Source: Ophiothrix spiculata (Eukaryota; Echinodermata; Ophiuroidea; Amphilepidida; Ophiotrichidae). From it: a DNA stretch of 25,674 nucleotides. Each line of letters begins with the position of its first letter. The stretch's first letter is position 1. The stretch lies in assembly GCA_000969725.1 (NCBI GenBank), contig JXSR01S029276.1; one strand, written 5' to 3'. A model generated the notes under the pieces. The model ran no database searches. It was not told the DNA's origin and worked only from the letters and a program-made list of their open reading frames with translations. This document shows positions 9,621-18,737 of this stretch, piece by piece. The position numbers and the translations under genes were made by a program.

Positions 9621-10212
9621 AGCGCGTATTTGAAACGAAACGCGCTCGTATTTGAAACGAAACGCGCTCGTATTGGAAACGAAATGCGGTCGTATTGGAA
9701 ACGAAACGCGGTCGTATTGGAAACGAAACGCGCTCGTATTTGAAACGAAACGCGCTCGTATTTGAAACGAAACGCGCTCGTATTTGAAACCAAACGCGCT
9801 CGTATTTGAAACCAAACGCGCTCGTACTTGAAACGAAACGCACTCGTACTTGAAACAATACGCGCTCGTATTTGAAACTAAACGCGCTCGTATTTGAAAC
9901 GAAACGCGCTCGTACTTGAAACGAAACGCGCTCGTACTTGAAACAATACACTCTCGTATTTGAAACGAAACGCGCTTGTATTTGAAACGAAACGCGCTCG
10001 TATTTGAAACGAAACGCGCTCTTATTTGAAACGAAACGCGTTCGTATTTGAAACGAAACGAACTCGTATTTGAAACGAAACACGTAGGTATTTGAAACAA
10101 TACGCGCTCGTATTTGAAACAAAACGCGCTCGTATTTGAAACAATTCGCGCTCCTATTTGAAACAAAATGAGCTCGTATTTGAATCAAAATGTGCTCGTA
10201 TTTGAAACAATA
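9621..10212. repeat. 22 bp minisatellite, about 27 copies
   Basis: The unit is CGCGCTCGTATTTGAAACGA plus AA, repeated about 27 times with point variants (TATTGG, TACTTG, AACAAT). Because 22 is not a multiple of three and the unit lacks stops on the minus strand, all three minus frames stay open, giving overlapping frames of 201 and 204 codons (9561-10166, 9616-10230) with a 22-residue periodicity. These are artefacts of the array, not proteins. A four-unit (88 bp) higher-order duplication is visible: the paired TACTTG variants at 9823/9845 recur at 9911/9933. Confidence 0.92.
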
Positions 10213-10379
10213 AGAGCTTGATTTGTTCAAGCAAAGGGGAGTGTCAAGGGAATCCTGTATCAGCCCAAGTGCAATGACTACAACAGGTATCCTCTGAACT
10301 TGATGGTAAGATTTATAGTTTGTTAAGTGATTCCTAGTTAGTATATATTTTCTTTGGTGTCAAATTTTAAAGCTACACA

Positions 10380-11400
10380 AATTACAAGCTCCTCAATTAT
10401 CAAGAAATTTTCAAAGTTCAAGAATTACGAGCTCGTAAATGTATAACGAAATTTTCAAAGTACAATATTTCCGAGCAACTCCATAAATTATAAGCTAGGA
10501 AATTGTTTCAAATACGAGAGCGTTTTATTTGAAATAAGAGCGCAATATGAGAGCGTTTTGCTTCAAATACGAGCACATTTTGTTTGAAATACGCGCTCGC
10601 AACACGCTCGTAATGAGCTTGTTAATGCGTGCTGGTAATAAGCTTGTTAACTTGCTCGTAACAAGCTTGTTTACGAGCTCGTAACAAGTGCTTGTAACAA
10701 GCTTGTTAACATGCCTGTAACAAGCTTGTAACAAGTTTGTTAACATGCTCATAACACGTTTGTAATTATGTGCTTGTTACGAGCTTAATTTTTCCATAAA
10801 CTTTGCTTAATTTCACAGCTTGTGATTTTATTAGCTTGTAGTTGTTCTTATTTTCTTAGCGCATAATTTCTGAGCATTTCGGTATTCCTCAAATTTATGA
10901 GCTTCTAAATCTATAAACAAATGAGCAAGTGCAAGCTTGTATTTGCTCATTTTTAACAAGCTTGTAAAAAATGTGTGCTTGAGCTCGCAATTGATTACTT
11001 TTGCTCTGAATTATGATCTTAATTTTAAAGAAGAAAACTTATAAAATTCTTATTAAAAATATCCAAGTTACCAAAATTTACGAGCTTGTAAAGTATTATA
11101 TTTCCAAGCAGCTCTGAGCTTATACAATTTCTAAACTCATAACATGCTAAATTTCTGAATTTGTAATTTTACAAGCTGGTAAATCTATGTACGTATTTTC
11201 CGAGCTCATAATTTCCAAGCAATTCCAAGTTCCTAAAATTTACGAGCTTGCAAATCTATGAACATATTTTTAGGTGAGCAAGTACAAGCTCGCATTTGCC
11301 CATATTTTCAACAAGCTCATAAAAATTGTGTGCTTGAGCTCACAATTGATTACTATTGCTCGGAATTATAATCTTAAACAAGCTTAAGGTCTTGATTTTA
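10380..11400. repeat. Degenerate long tandem repeat rich in AAGCTTGT and GAGCTCGT
   Basis: Segments 10910-11022 and 11256-11375 are direct copies about 345 bases apart, sharing GAGCAAGT, ACAAGCT, GTGTGCTTGAGCTC and CAATTGATTACT. Earlier blocks with TTTACGAGCTTGTAAA and TTTCCAAGCA/GAGCA words recur near 10430, 11080 and 11215. The region thus has a longer, decayed period overlaid on the short self-complementary motifs. A 75-codon minus frame at 10525-10752 is an array translation. Confidence 0.65.
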
Positions 11401-11538
11401 ATTACGCGCTATAAAGTAAGTAAGCTCGTACGAGCTTGGTTTATGTTAAATGAGCAAAGTCATGCATATTACGTTCACATACGAGCTGAAAACGAGCTTG
11501 TATTGGCTCCTTTTTATGGTTACATTTTCGTAAGGGCT

Positions 11539-12184
11539 AGGTCTACGCTCCCGACTTTGAGTACGTGTTCATGAACTACTGCCACAAACAACAACAAGAC
11601 AAGTCACGTTTAAATCAATCTTGAAAACAAAATAGGCATGGTGATTTCTGAGGGTTTTTTTGTTATAAAAATGTCCGTCTGACTTTTTATTTTAATAGCA
11701 AACTGATATCACATGTTCCATACATTTATCAAAATGCTGCATGTGACAGTAAATCAAGTAATAATCGACAACACCAGAAAGAAAAGTCATCATAATCCTC
11801 ATTTATTTGATTTGCATGCATTATGAAACTGCTATAAGGCCAACTAGGCCTAACAAAAATAACCAGCTGATCGTTTCCGTCTCACCAATTTTGTCAGAAA
11901 TTCCAATTTTTTTTGTATTTTTATGCCTTTGCTTGATTACTTAATGGGGCAAACTACACGAGAGCATCCAACCTCAATACTGCAACTGCGTGCGCGTAGA
12001 CAAGTGACTCGGTATATGCGTAAGTATAACGCTTCTAAACACGTACACGCAATTAAATACACAGCGTGAATCCACATGACGCGCCATCATGTAGACACAA
12101 TCTCCTACTGCCGATTGCAATATTGAGCATGACAGCTACCTAATATTGCTTGGGTGAACAAAAAAACTGAGATTGAAATGTCTT
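11539..12184. other. No recognisable gene or repeat
   Basis: Between the foldback-like block and a tRNA-like head there is no long open frame. AGGCCAACTAGGCCTAAC near 11836 is only a short local repeat. The stretch 11960-12080 is relatively rich in CG and GCGT words but has no promoter or exon I could support. Confidence 0.4.
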
Positions 12185-12275
12185 TCCCGAGGATAGAACC
12201 TAATGGCTATAGTGGGACTTGAACACAGGACAAGCACTGGTTTAGTGCCATGTCCTTCACTAACACTAGCGGTTT
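12185..12275 (-). mobile_element. tRNA-derived SINE head, minus strand
   Basis: On the minus strand, CTAGTGTTAGTGAAGGAC (from 12269 down) matches a tRNA D-arm/A box, and TGTTCAAGTCCC (12224 to 12213) matches a B box. The roughly 35 bases between them are a plausible anticodon region. The terminal stem does not pair well, so it is unlikely to be a functional tRNA gene. The SINE body would extend to lower coordinates but cannot be delimited. Confidence 0.6.
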
Positions 12276-12643
12276 AAAGTATTTCCGCACAAACACATTA
12301 TTCAGCCATATCTCACAAAGCGTTTATAAGGAAACTATCGGGAAACTTATGTTGCTTTTGGTCAGATCTGATAGGTATTCTAGTTAAGTGTAAATTTGAG
12401 CTCCGAATGGGATCAACCCTCTAACGTATAGGTAGGGGTCACAACACAAATAGGTCGAAAAACATGATTTTTAGGTCAAATTTGATTTGTCAACGCCTGC
12501 GTTAAGGTCACTTCACCACTCAAGTTGAGTAGTCATATGGAATGTGTATATGTAATAGAGTGAAAAGCAGGCGATTAAATATCCTGGTTACGCTTGACTG
12601 TGCCAAAAGAATGCTTGGAAGCTAACGAAAAATAATCCTTGAA
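12276..12643. other. No recognisable feature
   Basis: There are several GGTCA/GGTCAAA words (about 12427-12520) but no paired repeat ends, open frame or tRNA-like sequence. Confidence 0.4.
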
Positions 12644-12845
12644 ATAGTATTTTTATTTATTAAGTTTCCCTGCGTACTGCATCGTTTAACTCGGGCGTAA
12701 CGGACAAGATCTTCAGCGCTTCACAAGCAATGGAATTAGACCAATCACACGCTGTATGTACGTGCGACTTTCACGCAAACCACAGTAGCAACAAGCGTTG
12801 TTCTCAAAAAAACGTGAACGGAGAAACTCAATTATTAAAAATACT
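12644..12845 (+). repeat. Dispersed repeat, copy 2 (first copy at 1359-1564)
   Basis: Same orientation as 1359-1564 and collinear over about 200 bases, with differences concentrated near 12710-12722 (GGACAAGATCTTCAG against CGCACGATCGTTGG in the first copy). The CCAAT-containing block CCAATCACACGCTGT, ACGTGCGACTTTCA and CAGTAGCAACAAGCGT are kept. Two copies 11.3 kb apart with sharp edges indicate an interspersed element of unknown class. Confidence 0.7.
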
Positions 12846-12885
12846 AGTACTGTATCTGCTTGCATATATAGGGTAAAGATCAGGA

Positions 12886-12900
12886 GGGGGGGGGGGGGGG
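12886..12900 (+). repeat. Run of 15 G
   Basis: An uninterrupted homopolymer in otherwise AT-rich sequence. It could adopt a G-quadruplex, and its length is unreliable in sequencing. Confidence 0.9.
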
Positions 12901-13299
12901 AACCAGAGAAATGTAATATACAGGCCTACATGTAGTTCTACTCTGGACCTACTGATTAAGGGTACTAACCTGTTTCACTTAACTTTTCCAGTGTATTACA
13001 GTGCATATTTTGCTTACTTGAAACCTTAAATGATTGTTCATGAAAACAAAACTTACCAAATTTATGTTCTACATTTTAGCAGTCTGGAGGATGAACTTTG
13101 AGGTTCCATATACCGCTATGCATTCATTGATGCTACTACTTGGAGTCAAAGTACCTTGGAAATTATTGACCAATAGTTGCTGCATCTATTCAATGAACTT
13201 CAAACATCAAAATGCACTTTAACACTCAAATTATTTTGACAACCACAATATCATCCTGAACATTACACCTCAATCACCTATATCCAGAGTAAATCGTCA
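12901..13299. other. No supported feature
   Basis: A 62-codon plus frame (13034-13222) has no recognisable motif. No paired repeat ends were seen. Confidence 0.4.
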
Positions 13300-13812
13300 A
13301 ATTCATTTTCAAAAATTCAACATATATATTCCATCGGTCAACAATTTTCTCCAAATATCTACATTCACTTTGAATACTGAAGATATCTAAACATATGCTA
13401 TTCCAATATATTCCATCCAAAAGAGATTACCTGGGAATTTCCCCTCTCAGAGTCACTAATTCACTATCTGTACTAATGCAGACACCAGTCCATGCTTGTA
13501 AAATCCCATAAAACAAGTTCTCTATCAAGTCACATATATTTCAATCACAATTGAAAATGTCCATCCATCCAGTCAAAACTGACACCAAATGTCACTACAT
13601 CTACTGATGCTTATTAATAATGCTGCAGATATCTTAGGTCTGTAGGTCCTATACATGTTATTCCACTATATTCCATCCATCCCAGATTATCCGGGAATTT
13701 CCCACAGATCAATCCCCATCTGTTTTATCATGCAAATACCACTGCAGTCATGTTAATCCTATCAGACTAGTTCTCCACCCAATTCACGTAGCATCTCTAT
13801 AGATCTCTCTGC
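13300..13812 (+). repeat. Diverged tandem duplication (about 260 bp) with two NF-kB-like sites
   Basis: Two collinear units share GATATCT, ATTCCANTATATTCCATCCA, GATTA-C-GGGAATTTCCC, then TGCARACACCAGT/TGCAAATACCACT and ACTAGTTCTC-type words. The palindrome GGGAATTTCCC occurs at 13433-13443 and 13693-13703, 260 bp apart, and fits the NF-kB consensus GGGRNWYYCC. Conservation of that word against a diverged background is noticeable but could be chance. No gene is adjacent in the window. Confidence 0.6.
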
Positions 13813-14047
13813 CTCCCATCATATATCATATTCGACTCTTACTCGGCAAGATTTGTTATGATTCCCTCTTTCTCAGAGGCAGAGAATGAAATACATGTAG
13901 CAATATCAAGTTTCTCTCTGCTGCCTTGCTGTTGTGCTAAACAGTGTTCACTACCATTTCTACCATTGGCCATAAACAAGGTAGGGTTTGAAGGTTCTAA
14001 AGGTGCAAAATTGCAAAATTTTAACTGCAGATGATTTTTAAAAAATA

Positions 14048-14325
14048 CTGGGGATTTAAAGTGCGCTTTGCCTCCCAGATTTGTATTTCCACTCGGCCTC
14101 TGCACACTTTACAGGTGTTCTCTGACCACTTTGACCCAAGTAAGCTCCATTCCACACAAAGCATCATTTCAGGTTCTACAGCAACCTCAAGGGACGCTGA
14201 ACCTTGATCAGCCCACATACGCACCATTGCTGCCCGGATGAGCTCCCCGAGTTTTGTATCGGTTTCCACGAAACAATTAGCAGTTAGTTCCTTTTCCAAG
14301 GGAATTTTAACAATTTTTGGCATAA
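14048..14325 (-). mobile_element. 5'-truncated SINE, same family as 8537-8890
   Basis: On the minus strand this matches the central and 3' parts of the full-length SINE: CCAAGGGAA reversed near 14295, CCTGAAATGATGCTT, GGAATGGAGCTTACTTGGG, AACACCTGTAAAGTGTGCAG and GGGAGGCAAAGCGCACT. Homology stops at about 14325, before the tRNA head, so the promoter is missing, as expected after incomplete reverse transcription. The two copies differ at roughly one base in seven, judged by eye. Confidence 0.85.
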
Positions 14326-14340
14326 TTTTACATTCTATAG

Positions 14341-14775
14341 GTTTGTTAAATGAGTGTCAAGCACTAAATATTGAGACAATTTTTGATCAAAACCTTACAC
14401 ACCAAAAAGTATAATTTTACTTTGCCCAATGGATTTAGGTATGAGGTTATTCTCTAAAAGTGTGTAATGATGCAACAAGTCAGGAAAAAGGTGAAGTTTT
14501 ACTGCTTTAACATTACCTTTGCTTTATAGATTGCAGATAAATCAAAAGAAATCTCAATTTCCCTTTGATTTGCTATTAAAGCCAAATTTAAGATTTCAAC
14601 TCTAACGGCCAGTATTTATCGTTGTCAACAACGATAATTGATATAAGTGTTGAATTTGGCAATGAAACTTTGCATGCATCCATCCATTATTATCGCTAAC
14701 ACTTCTAATGATTTAAAAATCATGAAAAATATCTGGAAACAATTGGGGATGATGCTGAACTATCCAGACTTGTTT
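14341..14775. mobile_element. Decayed copy of the 2338-2799 TTAA family
   Basis: It is collinear with 2338-2799. Shared blocks are ACTAAATATTG..GACAATTTTTGATCAAA, TATAGATTGCAGATAAATCA, CAGTATTTATCGTTGTC with ACAACGATAATT, and ATTATCGCTAACACTTC, ending in GATGATGCTGAACT. Both termini have lost the AGGGACATT end and the TTAA flank, so it is older or truncated. Confidence 0.7.
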
Positions 14776-14915
14776 ATGGAGGAGGAATATATAAAGAGCA
14801 CTGACACCAAGTCTATTCCTAAATATTTATGAAATTTACCTTGATGGTTTTAGGGCACAGTCCTATGTTGCCCTAATAATGGCAACCATTTTGTTTTCCC
14901 TAACCTAACCCATAA

Positions 14916-15132
14916 GGGGTGCACCATTAGATTTCCAGGGGGGAGCAGGAAGTATTTGGGGAAAAAAAAATTCCCCCTCCACAGGCAGAAGGAAAAAAAA
15001 TCCTGAACATGGAATAGGCAGAAAAACAGTATTTTCCAGAAAAAAAATCGCTCCCGAATGGGGCACGCACAAAAATATTCACCCCTCGAACTCAACTTCC
15101 TGTTCCCCCCTGGAAATCTATTGGTGTGCCCC
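14916..15132. mobile_element. MITE with GGGGYGCACC ends and TAA duplication, copy 1
   Basis: The inverted ends of about 38 bp begin GGGGTGCACCATTAGATTTC and continue CAGGGGGGAGCAGGAAGT. TAA is duplicated at 14913-14915 and 15133-15135. The interior has alternating A-runs and CCCC words. A second copy lies at 18738-18960 in the same orientation. The TWA duplication and G-rich terminus suggest PIF/Harbinger. The minus-strand frame 14850-15095 is an FFF-rich translation of the A-runs. Confidence 0.88.
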
Positions 15133-15135
15133 TAA

Positions 15136-16119
15136 TATTAAACCCTGCTTCATACCAACACCCACTCCACTCCTCCCCCCCCCCCCAAAAAAAAAAATCC
15201 AGTATCAGTCTGATTTGGTCTGATTAGCTTTGTGGAAATTCCTGAAAAATCTTGAAATGTTTCCTTTCAAACCTTAAGCATAGGTGGTTCTTGGAACTCT
15301 GGGAAGTTGTGACATTGAGATTCAGCTCACTAAAAGCTTACAATGACTTAGCTTAACAAAATTAGCAAAATTAAAACTAATAGCGATCAAACACACGCAG
15401 CATTCATCGTCACTGAAATCAATTGCAGGTCTTTCTCACTTTCCTGCTGAACACACATTAACAGCAAACCGCCAGTCAGTCAAACCTAGATATCTATAAT
15501 ACAAGTCTGACATGAGCAGCCAGGATAACACACACTACGCGGAATGTATCCTGCCAGTTCAACGACATAACCAAATGAATTAAGCCTACGATACAGATGG
15601 TGTTGCATCGACTTGATGAGATCTCGGAAATAGATAGATGGAGGGACAAAATTAGCATATAAACAAATGCACGGCATGATGAGTGAGACCAACAGCAGTG
15701 GCCTATCCATCAAATTGCAAGGTGCTTGGCTATTTGTAAACACAAACCAACATGCCATTGGCGTGACAAATTTCTTGCTTATTACGTTACCAGTAACGAG
15801 TAACAACTTCAAAAATGTCTTCCTTGAAGCAAAATGACCGTACTGGAAAATCTATACGAACCGTGTATCAAATTAACTCACGTGAGGCTTAGCCATTTTT
15901 TTCTTCCAATTAATTAACAAGCAAACTATTTTGAATCACGATAACCTATGGCTACTTGTGACATTCAAAGTGAGATTAAAGGAGTACTGGACATTGGGGA
16001 CAGGGCATAAATAAAATTTGGCCATGGTCATGTGTTCCAAATTAATGATCTTTGGAACTTTTAAAATAATTCAGAAGGGGGCCTTCAGACTCTAACTATT
16101 GTACCCAACAGGTGCACAG
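15136..16119. other. About 1 kb without a supported gene; homopolymer run near its start
   Basis: Twelve C (15175-15186) are followed at once by eleven A (15187-15197). A 108-codon minus frame at 15486-15812 has a hydrophobic middle but no recognisable family, homologue or gene context, so I do not call it. AAAGGAGTACTGGACATTGG near 15979 faintly resembles the end of the TTAA family but has no partner end. Confidence 0.4.
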
Positions 16120-16122
16120 TTA

Positions 16123-16629
16123 GGGGGGGGGGGGGCTAGCTTTTTTTCGGAAGGGGGGGGGGCCCCAAAAAGAGGAGAGACTCTGCAATTTTTTTCATGA
16201 CCCCCCCCCCTATCTGAGAGCTAAAATTTTATGACCCCCCACCCCCCACCCTACCAACAAAACCCAGTACTTTGTGACTAACCCCCGCAACATATTGAAG
16301 GAATGAGAATCAATATGAAATTTGACTTTGAATATCACAGGAGGCAACTTTGAGTCTGTTCTGATAATTGTTGCAGGGAGAGTCTGAGGGTGATGTGCCC
16401 CCTCAGCTTCGGAAACTTTTTGAAATAGGACACAAAATAGTGCGATTTCGTGCATGCTTTAACCATGAAATATTGACAAATTTTTCTTCAAACAATATTA
16501 TTTTGTGCCCTGCCCTACTTTGATGAAATAATTTTATGACTCTCCTCCTATTTTCATGTCAAAAAATCTATGACCCCCTCCCCTAGTATATTTGGGACCC
16601 ATCCCCTTCCGAAGAAGATGCCAGCCCCC
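16123..16629. mobile_element. MITE with GGGGG ends and TTA duplication
   Basis: The left end, GGGGG.. then CTAGC..TTTTTTCGGAAGGGG, is the inverse of the right end (CCCCTTCCGAAGAAGATGCC to CCCCC). TTA flanks at 16120-16122 and 16630-16632 form a 3 bp TWA duplication, again of PIF/Harbinger type. G- and C-runs of up to 13 and 12 bases lie in the left half, including ATGACCCCC words repeated near 16197, 16230 and 16569. An 81-codon minus frame (16210-16455) has no recognisable domain. Confidence 0.7.
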
Positions 16630-16850
16630 TTATGTCCTTTGATTGAAAATTAAAAAAATACAGCATCTTGACTATAATTAAAATGTGTTACAATCACAAA
16701 GAAGTGTTTAAAAGCGAATTTAATAACTTTAGCTAGCCAACCCGTATGCAGCTGTATCATGTAAAAAGGACATTTTTGTTTGAAAATGAACTTTGAGGCC
16801 TAAAAAGAGCTGATGAAGTGTGTTCAACTTACCATGCTCATCTGATTTCA

Positions 16851-17109
16851 TCATGTGAGTGCAAGAAAGTTGTATCTGCGATAGCTGCCTTTTGTCATTA
16901 ATTTGGATTGCACACTGCATGACCTCCAGTCTTGGATCAGTGGTTCTTGAAATGGTTCTTCAGGTGACACCGTCACCTGAAGAACCATTTCAAGAACCAC
17001 TGACGTAAGACAGAAATTTTGAGGGATTTTTCACATTCTTGTGACAAGGCATAAAATAAATATAACTTAGGGCAGCCATTGCAGATACGACTTTCTTGCA
17101 CTCACATGA
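16851..17109. repeat. Foldback with a perfect 31 bp core hairpin
   Basis: Positions 16938-16968 and 16972-17002 are perfectly complementary over 31 bases around the 3 base loop ACC, starting CAGTGGTTCTTGAAATGG. Outer arms match less well: TCATGTGAGTGCAAGAAAGT (16851-16870) pairs with its inverse at 17090-17109 and continues into GTATCTGC and GCTGCC. It would extrude as a long hairpin. It is probably a foldback transposon copy or an inverted duplication. No target duplication was identified. Confidence 0.85.
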
Positions 17110-17467
17110 CAATTTCATGTTTGATGAATCATTTGACAACATGAGGCAAAAGAGAAAATAGGGTTGATTTTTGACACTAGGCTCAATAACAAAAGTAGCT
17201 CTTGCACAGAACCCAGTTATTTGTTAGCACAAAACCAGTCAAAATTGGTCAGTCAGAATGAATGGATAATCGGTTGTGGTGCTGCTCGCTGTTTAGTCAC
17301 TAAATTGGGTTGGTCAGAGGAGAGGTAGATCAGTGGTTGGGTTGGTAGAGGGATCTGGGCAAGATCTATAGCAAAAGCTGCACAACTTACATGCCCTTTA
17401 TTGTGCATCATTTTCCAGGTAAATTTTACCAGCATCTATCAAACCTCGTCTTCTGAAATTTGCTGGC
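17110..17467. other. No supported feature
   Basis: A 60-codon minus frame at 17253-17435 has no motif. GGTTGGTCAG/GGTTGGGTTGGT words near 17308-17345 are a short local repeat. Confidence 0.4.
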
Positions 17468-17575
17468 GAGTGATAAATCACTCTCCTCAAAACTTGTCAG
17501 ATGAGCTGTCGGCAAGTGATTTTAATCACTTGTATTATTATTACACCAAATGTAGGGAGAGATAAAAAGCTCTCC
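17468..17575. repeat. Three small hairpins in series
   Basis: GAGTGAT-AA-ATCACTC (17468-17483), CAAGTGAT-TTTA-ATCACTTG (17513-17532) and GGAGAG-8 nt-CTCTCC (17556-17575) follow one another. CTCTCCTC follows the first and overlaps the last. They lie just outside the TTAA element that starts at 17593. Confidence 0.6.
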
Positions 17576-17592
17576 TCAGCTTAAACTTTTAA

Positions 17593-18123
17593 AAGAACTA
17601 GCCTAGATTCCACTCAGAATGAAAAACTTATGGAAATGCTCTAAATAAAGCTTACAAGTGTAGTAAATCCTAAAAAGTACAAAAGATTAAGAGATGCCTC
17701 AAATTGAGAGATAATTAATTAACAATACATCATTCTGATGGTGGAGTGACTATCCTCTGTTTTCTAAATCCTAATTTTGTACCTCAGATGCATTTACCAG
17801 ATTTAAAAAATCAAAGAAAGCTCCTAGAAATAATTAAATACATATTAAAAAAGAAACAATTTCATCAAAAACCATTTGTTTACCCATCACAGGTGTAGAA
17901 ACAAGATCTTTTTAAAATTTGCAACTAGAAACATTGTTTTCTCAACATTTTTTGAGCCGGCTGTAAAAAAATAAAGTTTGTAAAGAATTGCCATTTTTCT
18001 TCAATATTCCTCAAAATTATGGAAAACTACTGGTAGGTTATATTACTATTAAACATGTTCTATTGATTCATGTAAAAATAATATGTAGGTAAAAATTAGT
18101 GGAAAGAATCTAGGCAAGTCCCT
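17593..18123. mobile_element. TTAA-flanked element with GCCTAGATTC inverted ends
   Basis: The left end AAGAACTAGCCTAGATTC and the right end (on the other strand AGGGACTTGCCTAGATTC) are flanked by TTAA at 17589-17592 and 18124-18127. The 531 bp interior is AT-rich without a long frame. The end differs from that of 2338-2799 but shares the AGGGAC start, so both families may be served by related transposases (piggyBac or Kolobok type, inferred from TTAA). Confidence 0.7.
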
Positions 18124-18326
18124 TTAACTTTAGATGAGTAATGACACATGATCACTCTCACTCGCCTCAAAAGACAAGGCCTGAATGTGCATGCATTGCT
18201 CCTGTGCATAATTTTGTAGTTTTGGGTAAAAATTCAGGGACTTCTTATTGAAATTTGCAGGAGCTAGGTCTATCAAAAGAATTCCTGAATTTCTTTAGCT
18301 GAGCTATCTGGAAATTTAGATGTTAA

Positions 18327-18464
18327 CCCTTTCGATCCTGAATTGCAATATAGGTGTACATCGCCCATACTGAATTAATTTACACTCAATACGAATTGGA
18401 ACGCCCGAGCGTTCTCTCGTAAGCTCCTTTGGAAACGCTTAGTCATTCTATAGAATCAAAAGGG
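18327..18464. mobile_element. 138 bp piggyBac-like MITE
   Basis: The ends CCCTTTCGATCC and, inverted, CCCTTTTGATTC are flanked by TTAA at 18323-18326 and 18465-18468. CCCT starts with TTAA duplication are characteristic of piggyBac. The interior is relatively CG-rich (CGCCCGAGCG near 18402) compared with its flanks. There is no coding capacity. Confidence 0.72.
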
Positions 18465-18737
18465 TTAATACCATCATGCAAGGTGCTCTATTAATTGAGC
18501 TCCCATGAGCACCATGAACATTTGGTGCAAATTTCAAATTGAATTAAAATATGGCAGGAAATATATATAAGAACTTTACTTTCTAATACACCTGAATTGT
18601 GGGATCAACGCAATCTTTCAGGTGCAAGAAGCACCACAGAGACATGGCTGATAAATTCAATCAACGACTTGCTTGGTCGAAATCAGGAAATTGAAATAGT
18701 CTGTAAATACCAGAATACAAATATTGTTGGTATCTAA

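Larger units (their letters stand above)
9410..11538. mobile_element. Candidate foldback (FB/TU-like) element built of short tandem repeats
   Basis: The block is bounded by an inverted AGCCCTTACGAAAA (left 9410-9423; right, inverted, at about 11525-11538). Inside are arrays of self-complementary words: AGCTCGTTACG motifs (9427-9620), a 22 bp minisatellite (9621-10212), inverted units of the same type (10505-10580), and AAGCTTGTAAC arrays (10590-10790). Sequence near 9421-9434 reappears inverted near 10783-10793 (AAAAATTAAGC). Tandemly repetitive arms in inverted orientation are the hallmark of FB elements of Drosophila and TU elements of sea urchins. No transposase frame or clear target duplication is visible, so an expanded satellite inside another element remains possible. 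Confidence 0.45.

Noticed and set aside
9627-10212. CRISPR array
   Set aside because: The unit repeats back to back every 22 bases without unique spacers, and the genome is eukaryotic in character.
9542-10230. Overlapping minus-strand frames of 83, 201 and 204 codons, apparently a repeat protein
   Set aside because: All are translations of the 22 bp array, which is stop-free in every minus frame; a real gene would be open in one frame and have supporting context.
12185-12275. Functional tRNA gene on the minus strand
   Set aside because: A and B boxes are present but the acceptor stem does not pair; a SINE head explains it better. The same applies to 7499-7570, 8826-8890 and 21526-21612.
15486-15812. 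108-codon minus frame with hydrophobic stretches
   Set aside because: No family, splice context or repeat support; length is compatible with chance.
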